A program made the position numbers and the translations under genes. From assembly GCA_030374805.1 (NCBI GenBank), contig JARGSG010000019.1, positions 124,001-188,000 of the forward strand: DNA of 64,000 bases, given 5' to 3'. Positions 53,536 through 63,791 of the stretch are shown here, one piece after another (the stretch's first letter is position 1; every line of letters begins with the position of its first letter). This DNA comes from Gracilaria gracilis (taxonomy: Eukaryota > Rhodophyta > Florideophyceae > Gracilariales > Gracilariaceae). The notes under the pieces were generated by a model, which was not told the origin of the DNA, searched no databases, and saw only the letters and a program-made list of their open reading frames with translations.

Positions 53536-56500
53536 TTAGGCCTGGCCTCGTCCCGAGGCTGGCAAAACATTCCCATGCGGCGGAGTTATCGCGAGCGTAA
53601 ACGCATACAGCTACAACCATTGAATCCGCTAAGATCTCATTTGGGTAACCAACGAGCGAGATATGGGGCGCGGACGACAGAGTGCCCATGCAGGGAGCGC
53701 GGCCTACGCAGTAGCCGAACAGACACGGCGAAGCGCAATTCGCTGTACCTCGAAATCCCAAGAGGGCGGCGAACGAGCACGGTAGCGATGAGGCCAATCG
53801 CAGACGAATAGGGTCCCATGAAGGGTTGCACTACCGGCCAGCATTCCCCAGGCAGACACGGCGAAGAACCGTGTTCCAGACGTCCACAATCCCTTGCGGG
53901 CTCTAACACCTGAGGCGCCACGGCGAGCGTGAAACGAAAGGAGTCCCGTAGGGGCTACAGCATGGTACGGGGAGGTTCTCCTGTTGAGGACAGTCCGGTA
54001 GGTATATGCAGTGTCGCGTACCGCGTCGTTTCCCAAGCGGGACGGATGCGGGGTCACCCTCGTGATTGGGTTGTTCCCATCGGATCGCAATATTGCACAT
54101 CGAGTGACAGTCCCAATCGGGTGGAGAACGAGCGCAAACCCGCACTTTCAGGCGGTCCTGGTCGTCCCTTTCAGGGTGCTGGCAGACGGCGAAAAGGCGG
54201 AAGAATTTTGAAACCTCCAACTTGAACCAGTCCCAACGCGGGCTTGGAACAGACCACCATTCGGAGGCATGACGTGTTACCATATTGGAGTCCCCTGCGG
54301 GTATGGAGATGCAAGACGGAGCTGTCTGGCAGAATGTTGGACAAATTCCCGTAGGGTCCTGGTCACAACGAACGGAGAACGCGGCATAATTGCGTGCTGC
54401 ACTGTAGGCCCACTGGGGTTGACCTGGGTAAACGTGTGCAAGAGCTCTTTGCCTTCCTTTTCGGTATGGGAACGTGCGCTTTGATGGTCCCCTGTACCCA
54501 AGAGTGGAGGCGGTACACGCTTGATCACCCCGCAGTCCACGTTGGGAGGTTGTCAATCCCTTGAAGGGTCCCTTGAATAATGCTTTTCATTGTCGGTTTT
54601 ATCCCGCATGGGTCCATTTCGTTCAATTGAATCCTTATGCATCCACTTCAGTATCTTCCTGTGGAGTCCCATAGGGTCTTCTTCAAAACTGCGCTATACC
54701 GAACCACTCGCTGTGGATGTCTATCCGTTCGGCCCAAAGGGTACAGCTGCTTTCCCAGATGGGTGGTAAAAACGAGCCACATCGACCTCACGAACCAAGC
54801 GAGCAGCTACCTTCCGAACATACAGAATCCCACCAGGGTGCGACGACGGTGATGCGACACAACAAGCGTGAAATTGAGCAAGTCTCGAGAGGGAATGGAA
54901 ATGGCGGGCTGATGCCAGCGTGACGTCCTATTGAGGAAGTTTAAATGGGTGCGCAAAGTGTCGCTGAACCCCTTAATTCCCAAGTGGGACAATTCCAGAG
55001 TACTGACAGAGCGACGTGTGTGCTGCTCTGAGCACTCCTAACGGGCACGCAACCCGCTGATAGACGCCCAGTGGTGTTCCACTGAAGTGAGGGTATGAAG
55101 CAGTCCCACGGGATATCATTGCCTTCCCAGATGGGTCCAACTCGAGAGGGAGATGTTCTCGAAGTAGTTTTCCCGAATAGATCTATGCTCGAGCGACTGG
55201 TGTAGATTTTGAAGGCCACTGCGCAATACTTCCCAAGGGGGCGAGGTTCCGACGGCAATAGATCCCGAGAGTGGGAGTCGGCTTAATGTGCGCATAAGCT
55301 CTTATAGAGTCAATGAAAGACTTCTGCCTCCCTTCATGGCCTTGCGGGACGCGCAGTAGCGGCGACATCATCCCCTTCGAGGGTCAGATCAGATCAGGGT
55401 CAGATCACGCATGTCGACATTGATCGTCACGTGCGCAGCGTGCGGCACTGCGCGAACGCGACGCAAAACGCCCTGGTCGGGTCTCCTTCCCTTGTTGGAG
55501 TGCGCTTGGGCCCCAAGTGCCGAGATGTCCCGGTGGGGAGCACCATGAGCCTCGTTGGACGGCTGCAGTGTACACGCGGCGGTGCCCACGTACGCGTCGC
55601 GCGTGTCAGCAAGGCCGCATGGTGCACAGTACACCATGGGGCGCAATGTGAATGTCCTCTGTAGGCAAATAGGCCAAAATGCGCTAAATTCCCTCGGGGT
55701 TACTTGCAAGGAGAATCAAAAAATCTTGCCCGGAAATTACCCTCCCGTGTGGGGTCAAAAAGGGAGATTCCTTGTTTCCCCCGTATCTCCGAAACGCGGA
55801 CGTTTCAAGTGCTCGCAGTGCCCGTTTTGGGGTGCGCGGCACACAGAATTTTTTGACCGTGCCAAACCGCCTCCCTACGGGCAATACTGTAAACCGAATC
55901 CGCTACCCATGCGCGTGGCTAACGTGGCGTTTTGCACGCCTGCAGCGGCACATAATGGCGCGCGCGCCCGTGCATGGCGCGCGCTTGTCCCACGTGGGTA
56001 ATTTCGGAGTGCAACGGCACACGCCAGCGATGTACAGCTTCCCGTCGGGTGTGCACAGTCCTCAAGGGGGTTTGCGCTCTGCATTATGGGTGTTCTAAGT
56101 CGTCCCAAAGAGGTCCTAACGGCTTCCAAAGTAGCGCGATCCGTTCTCGAGTCCTATTCGAGACCCAAGAGGGCCTTGAACTGGCGCTATCACGCCGGGA
56201 AAAGTTTTGGCCGCCAAGGCCGGGGGAAGACTATGCCAAAATTTTTCTTGCCCAAACGGGGAAAGTAGACCAAACTCGGCGGAGGAGGGTCGTGGGAGGT
56301 GCGCGAGCATGCGCAGCTGCGTCGCGCGAGCAGGCGAACGACGACGTTTTAGAGACTTAGAGCAATGGCTTCCAAGAGTGCGGCAACTATGGGTCACTGT
56401 CCCGTAGGCCGTTGACGGTCAAAAACCCATGAGGGGCAGTACCATCAGCAACCAGCATATCTTGGACTCATATGTTTGAGTCCCCGCCTCCCTCCTCGAG

Positions 56501-59500
56501 GATTTCAGGCGGCCACTGCGCATCTAGAAGAAACGTCCCAGAGGGTTCCGCCGCGGTTCTAGGATTGGTCAAAACCCGTTTAGGGCCAGTAGACTGTGGC
56601 TCAGAAAGAACGTCTCTTGTAGGTTAAGCTGCATCCGAATCTGGCTTAGTTCTTTCCCCGCGGGATTCAGTGGTCAAACAAGTCCCATGAGGGGTCAGTG
56701 AGCAACTTCTCTCCCCTTCTTGTGTCGCGATCAATCCCAAACGGTAGAATTAGCACAGGCCCATCTTTGTAGACCTGTATCCCGTTCGGAGAAAACAATC
56801 CACCGACCTGCGTATGAAAAGAGCTTCGAAACCCAAGAGGGGATAAGCGCTAAACTTCAAAGCCGTGGAGCGGAGAATGCCTGAGTGTAGAGCAAGTTAT
56901 ACACCCAGTGGGTTCAGAATGACAGTATCAGTTCACATGCCGATTTGTTCGACATTGGCACGACCCGGAGGGAGTACCAATCTGAAACCTAAGGGCAAGC
57001 TCTATATAGGCCATTGTCGCAGAACAATTGCAATGCTTCAAACCCCAGTAGGGAGAACTCGAAATACGACATCAGCCCAAGTCCGGATTCTTCGTTTTTG
57101 GTCCAAACCCGAAAGGGATTCGAAAGTGTAAAACGTAAAGACCTATGTACTGGTTCGAAGCCATGTGAAAGGGATCCCTTCAGCGTACTGGAGCCCGGTG
57201 CAACCAGGGTTATTAGAGATAATCCTCAACGAGTTTCCCGCTACATACGGTGTTCTTCAGTTCCCCAAAGAAAGGGTTTCTATATGCACCCATGTTGGTT
57301 TCAAAATAGAAACCTAGCGAGATACTTGTGATATCGCCAAGCCCAAGAGGGTACATTTTCATCCAAAGACGCTCTGTGTAGGTCCCACGAAACCCAAAGG
57401 GAAACGAAAGAAGTGAGCCTGAAGATATTCAAAGAGATAATGGCCGCATCCCGAGAGGGAAACTTCTAAGAATTGTAGGGTAGTCTATGACCCGAAAGGC
57501 ATCATGAAATACACAATCATTCTCCCCCTTTTAGGCGAGCGCACCGCACGAGTTGCGAGGGCCCAAGCGGTATTTCGAAAGACAGAACGGGGGATATCAG
57601 GGTGCATATGAACTAACAAATATGGATATAAAACCCAGATGAAGGGTTCGAACGGAAACGAGCCCAGATGCATAAACGAAAGCCAAAAGAAACAAAGGAA
57701 TCCCAAAAGGGTAGAATCCGTAAGCGGTTCATCCAGAACGGTAATGAATAATACCGTAGAGATGCGAAGAAACCCATTGGGGTCCAAAAAGGCCTGTGAT
57801 TCTTCCCTTGAGGGCTAATTGATGACAAGATGAAATCCATTTTGGTTCTGTAGAGGACTCGAAAACTGATCTCTCCAGAATGGCTCATTGCGAAAAACTG
57901 TCATCCAAGCCCATGTGGGGTTAGCTGAAAAACTATGATCCCACAACGGCTATGTCGGTCGACCAATATCCTGGTATCAGGTTTCCCAGTGAGGGATACA
58001 CCAAAATATCAAATGAATGGTCCACCACGGAGCGGGAACCAATTTGGAAACCTGTGAGGTGTCCAAAGCGTTCCCAATGCGTGAGGATAAATCCTCATAG
58101 TGTCGAGGAAGTCCGTGCCCTGCATTGACTTCCTCTCCTTTTCCCACGAGGGTGAATTCGACAACTTCACTTCAGAGAAGAAAGAGTTTCCTGTTCATCA
58201 ACGTGAACACAACCCAAATGAAAACACAGCTTTCAGTATAAAAAATGATCCACATAATGGGAGCCTCCTCAGTAGATATGGCCAGAAAGCCAAACTCTAC
58301 CGGATACTGTATCCATGACAAAACCCAAAACGGGACGACCACGATGGTGTCAGGAATCAGTAGACAAACCCCCAGTTGGGAAAGAGTGTTCCAGAAAGAA
58401 ACGAGAGCAACTCGTTGCCAAGCCGTATTCGTACCCAATCTGGGAAAAAGATACAAGAAGGGAACCTCCCGTGTCAGGGTTACTTCCTCCCAAGCGAAGG
58501 GGGCAAGGAGCATGGGCGTCCTGACAGGGAGGTGTTCGAAACCCAAAAAGGGGTTTCGGGAGAAAGGGAAAGGGGATAGTGCAGAATTAGAGAAATCAGT
58601 ATCTCCCGTGGGGAAAACAAGTTAGAACAAATTAGACAACAAGGACAAAAGATCTTGGATCCCAATGGGGTAGAATCCAAGTAGTGAATACGTCCACTTC
58701 AGGGGAGAAGTTGTTAAAACGCTAGGTCTCGGCATCCGCGTCCGGACTCAAAGCGCCCGACTTGGGAAGGTTAGTACCTCTTCGGTTAACGTCTCTCCTG
58801 GTCCGATGTTGGTTTGGAGCGTTCATTTCTCCCCGTGTACCGCGTCTTTTTATAAGGACGCGGCCGGTACTTCTGTTTCCCGACATGGATGAACGTCCAA
58901 ATTTGGTCTGTCTTGAGAGGGGTCCCACTCGGGATATGAATCGACTGCAGCACCCGAAGGGATAAAAGACGTTTGCCAAATCAGCATAAACAAGGAACTT
59001 TGAAACGAGTAACTTGTCCACTGTTGGGACAAGCCGAAAACGACAATTTGCCACAATGTGCACACTGGCGGCAATTGCGCCTTCTAGAACTCCAGAAATG
59101 GTCATCGAAGCGACCCAATAGACTAAAGCGTCCATCAAGGGGTCCACTTCCGCATGAACCCTTTGGGGATTTCGACGTTTGACTTCATAGGCGACCATCG
59201 ACTCCACTTATGGCTTCAGGGCTACGAATAACCCACCAGGGAGGAGTGGTAGCTCCCGTCTAGTAGACACAGGCAGAACGCCGCCAGAGTTGTTGAGTGG
59301 TGCTTCCCTTTGGGGCAGCGGAGGTGTTTCTATGGAGGCCTGCTGACGCATGACCTCCAGACGATTCCGGAATTCTGTGGGTGTAGACTGACGGAGAAGT
59401 TTCTCCGGCTTGTCCACGGGGGATAGGATCTCCCTATAGGTACTCCGAGTACTGTGGGCCCGTGAGTGGGTATCCGGCGCGATTTCGACTGCGCCGTAAT

Positions 59501-59777
59501 CCCGATGGGTCACAGCCTTGTCGACATGCTCACGAGAGAATCCTGGAGGGGTGCTCATGATGGTAAGGCGAAAAGCTTTTTGTCCAGCTTGCGGCAAAGA
59601 AATCCCAATGGGCGAGTTCGAAACAACCAGTGAATGGAAAAGGCGGTAGCTGTAACCTCGCAGCGTTCACAGGCGGGTTTGTAAGTCCCGAGAGGGTTCG
59701 AGACGGTTCTGAAAAGCGAAACCAATCCTAAAGAGGGGTCGAAACGGAAATAGACGAAGAATGACCGACTGGGGTTA
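53536..59777. repeat. Array of CCC-N(3-6)-GGG mini-palindromes (interior of element 2)
   Basis: 6.2 kb in which a short inverted motif, CCC then 3-6 bases then GGG, recurs about every 60 bp (mostly 45-90). Examples start at 53,891, 53,945, 54,032, 54,112, 54,293, 54,408, 54,603, 54,754, 54,979, 55,126, 56,164, 56,251, 56,426, 56,683, 56,904, 57,043, 57,108, 57,342, 57,392, 57,450, 57,702, 57,772, 57,805, 57,910, 58,143, 58,541, 58,603, 58,660, 58,924, 59,232, 59,604 and 59,687. The loops and the DNA between are not conserved. Some stems extend, for example GAAACCC-AAAAA-GGGGTTTC at 58,538. Chance predicts roughly five perfect matches with 3-5 nt loops; I count over forty by hand. ORFs in the array look accidental. 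Confidence 0.85.
58722..59597 (-). pseudogene. Possible gag-like remnant of element 2 (one in-frame stop)
   Basis: A minus-strand frame of about 290 codons at the 5' side of element 2, where gag belongs, interrupted by a TAA at 59,208-59,210. The first part is Arg/Pro-rich (STPTEFRNRLEVMRQQAS). The second has a hydrophobic centre (MDALVYWVASMTISGVLEGAIAAS) and a basic tail. No zinc knuckle or recognised gag motif is seen. The CCC-GGG motif continues through it, so it may be structured non-coding DNA that happens to be open. Confidence 0.3.
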
Positions 59778-59795
59778 TTCTAAGTCGGGAGACCA
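59778..59795 (-). other. Primer binding site of element 2
   Basis: TGGTCTCCCGACTTAGAA on the minus strand, 1 nt inside the LTR, identical over 18 nt to the PBS of element 1. The two elements therefore use the same tRNA primer although their LTRs differ in length and sequence. Confidence 0.88.
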
Positions 59796-59796
59796 A

Positions 59797-60221
59797 TGAA
59801 GTACAATCACGCGAGTGAGTATCAACAATGCCCAAGAAATAGGAATACTATGCGCAGCACCCAAGCGGGGACAAAGGAGCGTGCAGCGACGATAACAACG
59901 GGGCACGAGACAGGCGTGCAGCACCGGTAGCGGCGGCAGAACGACCCTATGGGAAACTAGACGATGAAGAATCGGCTAGGCGGTGCTTGAGGTTTACCAC
60001 GGTCGGCTCTGCCCAGCGGGAGGTGCTTAAGTGCATCTCCGGGGACAGCAGCCACGTGTCGAAAAATAATAAACAATCTATCTACAAAGGGGGACCCTGA
60101 GAACTTGCGCAACACAGTGCATGAGCCCTACACGTGGACACCCTGAGGGGCACCTTGGGCACACTAAACTACTACTATGCTACTATGCATACCCAATATG
60201 GGCTGATTCTATTGCACTACA
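59797..60221 (-). repeat. 5' LTR of element 2 (425 bp)
   Basis: Partner of 50,765-51,189, with differences at about nine positions. It is bordered on the right by the CATTA duplication and then by the RT sequence of element 3. Confidence 0.95.
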
Positions 60222-60372
60222 CATTAGGCCAAACAGCATTAACTCAAATTGCAAGGTTCCTTGGCGACAAACGAAAATGGTTATCTCCTTACACTGAGGG
60301 GCCATTCGTATCTGCCAATATCCCGAGAAGAGGTCAAGAGTCGTGAAGAAAGAAGCAGAGCCTAGGTCATCG
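60222..60372 (-). pseudogene. Upstream RT fragment of element 3 pol (other side of the element 2 insertion)
   Basis: Read on the minus strand it gives TTLDLFSGYWQIRM and then FELMLFGLMNAPS, the RT segment that directly precedes the sequence at 50,764. The CATTA duplication lies in the codons for LMN. Similarity fades at about 60,370-60,390, so element 3 is truncated at its 5' side; gag and protease are missing. Confidence 0.85.
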
Positions 60373-60777
60373 TTGGTGTTCTTGGAATGCTAGTTTAGTA
60401 TGCTAGATCGCTAGTTGTGAAAGTAAAAGTCCAAAAACACTAGCATTTTTGCAGTTTGCGCTAGTTGGCAAGGCAAAAACAAAATTTTTGGAAATAACGT
60501 TTCCGTTCAGGGCAGTTCAAACATCACCTACTAGAGTTGAAGGCTAGTTTGCAGTTGCCCTGCCACCGCTCGTAACTTTACATTCCCGACACTCGTCAAA
60601 AACACTCTAAAAAATTACGACCCCACCACTAGCGCTCCTTCATTCCAACCCTGCATTCGGATCCTGAGTCCACGTTTCCCTAAATGTCAAGTTTAAGAAC
60701 TCCAGCGGAACATTCTCTCCATTCTCGTACACCTTCCTAGCCCCAAACCGGCTCCCAACCCCTCCCAACCTCTTCTC
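60373..60777. other. Short unannotated stretch right of the nest
   Basis: AT-leaning DNA with several CTAGTTT/CTAGCAT-like words near 60,390-60,560. No gene, LTR or terminal repeat could be recognised. Confidence 0.4.
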
Positions 60778-61848
60778 TTACTGCTCTTCCACTATGCACT
60801 CCGCCGTTCGCACAGCCGCCGCCGCACTACCAAACACATCTAGTGGCCCTCCACCCGGCAGCTGCCGCGGCACACACACCCCCTCATCCTTGTCCACCAT
60901 CACCCCACCCTTTCGCCTCTTCCTCAGCCGACTACCCCCAACCTCCCCTCCATTTCCTTCTCCGCTCCTCCCCCTCACACAATGACATCCACCACGAGAG
61001 CCAGACGTCACTGGTTACCCTTTCTCTTTTCCCGCCTCCCTCCCAACGCCTCCTTCCCTCACCAGCTCCTTCACCTCCAACAACAATTGGCACGCCTTCT
61101 CCACCTGTCCCACTTGCGCCTTCAACACCTCCACATCCCCCCTCAGCCCCCTATTCTCCCTTCCCAGCTTCACCATCTCCATTTTAACGCTCTGTACCAT
61201 CCGAATCACATGCCCCCCAGTCCCCACTCCAGCCAAGTTGGTCCTTCTCCGAATCGTCGAAATCAAATTTATTTGCACCCCACTCTCCGACACACTCAGC
61301 CCCACCCCTCCCATCTCACTCACGATATCAGAAAGCCAGTCGTCCAAATGCTCCTTCAGTTCTCCTCAAAGCCTCCTCAACCGCTCCTCCATCTCTGCCC
61401 CAAACCTCCTCTCCGGTCCCCCATCCCCTCCTTTCCCATCACCCCCACCCCCCTCTCCATCCCCACTTCCCTTTTTCTCCCCCATTCAAACCTTGTCCCC
61501 ACCCTCCTCCTTCCTTCGCGGTGGCGTTTCTGGTACCTCCGTCCGGTGAAGCAGAGCCACTAGCTCCTCGTTCTCGACGTACCCATTCGACATCGCAGAA
61601 ATAAACTGCGGTTCACGATAACGGAGATAGATAAGAACAAGAGAGATGAACCCACCAGTTGCAGCACTTCCCCCCACTCCGCACATCTGTAGCACTGTCT
61701 GCCACACACCCACTTGCGCTGCACGACCATTTGTATCCGATTCATATCCACTCATATTTCCTGCCATTCCGCACGATTTCCTTTTTTTCTTAGAAATCTC
61801 CACAATTTCCCCCCTTTTGTCCATACCATATCCCGTTGAAGCTCCCAA
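60778..61848 (-). pseudogene. Decayed minus-strand reading frame of unknown family
   Basis: Three open segments (61,848-61,486, 61,347-61,015 and 61,011-60,778) are all in one frame, separated by TGA, TGA and TAA codons and not by shifts. The combined 350 codons read as one protein. It has an N-terminal basic part, one possible membrane helix (GGSAATGGFISLVLIYLRY), a Gly/Glu-rich linker and a coiled-coil (VQSVKMEMVKLGRENRGLRG, then LRGDVEVLKAQVGQVEK). It ends in a basic cluster RLRKRRKGG. Strong strand asymmetry (G-rich on minus) can keep frames open by chance, so this is tentative. Confidence 0.35.
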
Positions 61849-62075
61849 TGCACCAACTCTTAAATACCATCGGTACCATGGACTCTCACTTTCTCTTCTT
61901 TACTTCCCTGCATTCCTTCTCATAAACACACTCTTCGGCCCTACCTCCACTACAATCCTGCTGCCCATGTCTTTCCATAACTAATCATACAAATCCCCTT
62001 GTCCCCTGGAACACTTTTTCCCATGACCACAAGAACAGCCCTTACCTCTACTTAAATCTCTTCTCACTCCCTTAC

Positions 62076-62723
62076 ATGTATACAATTTTGTTTTCAAAGC
62101 TACCAACACCGGACAGCTTCCAACAGCCCATACCTTCAAATAAACTCGTCGCAATATCCTCCCATCCATTTTCCCTCCCTTCTACAATCATGCCAGCTTT
62201 TTTCATACGTAGAGGGCGTATTATCACCATGGTTTACAACAATGGTTCTCTTGAAGATAACTTTCTCTCCATCGAAGAATTCATTTCTCCAGATTGCCTT
62301 CCCCAAGGTCCAATCTTCTTCTGTGGCACGAACGACCTTCTCAAAAGAGTAATTCTATTTTGCCTGGCACCATGTATAGAAGACTTGGTCTTCATCCAGA
62401 ATGGTCGCATTGTTCCCATATTTTACCAATACGGAAATGAGCACTGCATACGAGCCGCTCTTTACATCGCCATTACTGCTGTCGGCACTTACCCATAGGA
62501 TGGTTTCGTGCCTCTCTCTCCCAATACTCTAACGACAGCCACCGGAAAAGGGGCTCTTGGAATAGCTCAAAGCCTCTGGACCGCAGTTCTTAATTGCACT
62601 ATCGTCGACGAACAAGCCTTTCCTCAGTCTTACTACCAAAAACCAGTTGAGATCTCTTCCTTCACTCTCGTCGGTTCTTCGTTTGGATTCGTTACCATGC
62701 ATCAAGTGTATGTCTATATGTAG
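62076..62723 (+). pseudogene. Unknown duplicated gene fragment, copy A (in-frame TAG)
   Basis: First of two tandem copies about 642 bp apart in offset. The frame encodes NGSLEDNFLSIEEFISPDCL, FFCGTNDLLKRVILF, and after a TAG (62,496-62,498; CAG in copy B) QSLWTAVLNCTIVDEQAFPQ and VGSSFGFVTMHQ. No family is recognised. The frame and residues are conserved between the copies, which points to past protein-level selection. Confidence 0.5.
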
Positions 62724-63791
62724 ACAACTTTCTTTTCAAAGCTACCGACACCGGACAGCTTCCAACATCCAATACCTTCAAATGAACTCGTCGCAATGCT
62801 CTCCCATCCATTTTCCATCCCTTCTACAATCATGGCAGTTTCTTCATAGGTAGAGGGTGTAATATCACCATGGGTGAGAAAAATGGTTCTCCTGAAGGTA
62901 ACTTTCTCTCCATCGAAGAATTCATTTCTCCAGCTTGCCTTCCCCAAGGCCCATTCTTCTTCTGTGGCACGAACGACCTTCTTAAAAGAGTAATTCTGTT
63001 TCGCCTGGCATCACGTATAGAAGGTGTAGTGCAATTGGATGCACTGTCCCAATGGGTGCATACTAGGATAGTTAGATAGTTATTGTGCACATGGGTGCAG
63101 CTCAGGTATCCCACGTGTAAGGTGGTGACAGTTGTCGGCCACCACCTAGGAGACCCCTTGATAGGTAGATTGTTTATTCTTTTCGACACGTGGCTACTGC
63201 CCTCGGAGATGTACTTAAGCACCTCACGTTGGACAGAGCTCACAGTGGTAAACCGTAAATACCCCCTTGCCGATTCTTCATCTTCTAGTTTCCCATAGGG
63301 CCGTTCTACCGTCACTACCGGTGCTGCACGCCTATCTCGTGCCCTGTTGCTAGCGTCCGTCTGCACGCTCCTTCGCCCCCGCTTGGGTACTGCGCACACT
63401 ACTTCCTAATTTAGGCATAGTACACGGCCGCAGCTGTCGCTGTACTACAGAAGGCCTGGTCTTCCTCCAGAATGGTCGCATTGTTCCCATCCTTTGCCAA
63501 CACGGAATTGAGCACTGCATACGAGCCGCTCTTTACATCGCCATTCCTACTGTTGGCGCTTCCACACAGGATGGTATCGCGCCTCCCTCTTCCAATAGTC
63601 TAACCACAGCCACCGGAAAAGAGGCTCTTGCAATAGCTGAAAGTCTCTGGACTGCAGGTCTTACCAGCAATATCGTCGCCGAAAACGCCTTTCCTAAGTC
63701 TTACTACCAAAATCTAGTTTGGATCTCTTCGTTCAATCTCGTCGGTTCTTCGTTTGGATTCGTTACCATGCATCAAGTGGCCACCGAGTAA
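62718..63791 (+). pseudogene. Unknown duplicated gene fragment, copy B, split by a solo LTR
   Basis: Aligns with copy A from the leader (TTTTCAAAGCTACC) to CATGCATCAAGTG. Without the 425-bp LTR and one target duplication, the frame from the ATG at 62,870 to the TAA at 63,789-63,791 is open, about 165 codons. So the LTR is the only disabling change in this copy. The DNA beyond 63,792 may hold a further exon. Confidence 0.55.
63025..63449 (+). mobile_element. Solo LTR of the element 2 family, TSD GAAGG
   Basis: 425 bp, exactly the length of the element 2 LTRs, in inverse orientation to them, and clearly diverged. Shared words include CGACACGTGGCT, CTACCGGTGCTGCACGCCT and CGATTCTTCATC. A perfect GAAGG duplication flanks it (63,020-63,024 and 63,450-63,454). 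It marks recombination between the LTRs of an older full element. Confidence 0.93.

Larger units (their letters stand above)
50765..60221 (-). mobile_element. Pol-less LTR retrotransposon (element 2, LARD-like) with hairpin-array interior, TSD CATTA
   Basis: 9,457 bp with 425-bp LTRs (TG...CA), perfect 5-bp duplication CATTA (50,760-50,764 and 60,222-60,226). The PBS lies next to the right LTR and a purine tract next to the left one, so it runs on the minus strand. No protease, RT or integrase is found inside. Removing a nested Harbinger transposon leaves about 7.1 kb. Large LTR elements without coding capacity are called LARDs in plants. The LTR pair differs at about nine positions by my count, so the insertion is fairly recent. 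It splits the RT of element 3. Confidence 0.93.

Noticed and set aside
53357..58625. Numerous 60-217 codon ORFs inside the hairpin array
   Set aside because: They lie on all frames and both strands, overlap each other, lack family motifs and mostly use non-ATG starts.
53536..59777. CRISPR-like array or minisatellite
   Set aside because: Only the CCC and GGG triplets recur. There is no repeated unit, loops vary in sequence and length, spacing is loose, and the context is a eukaryotic retroelement.
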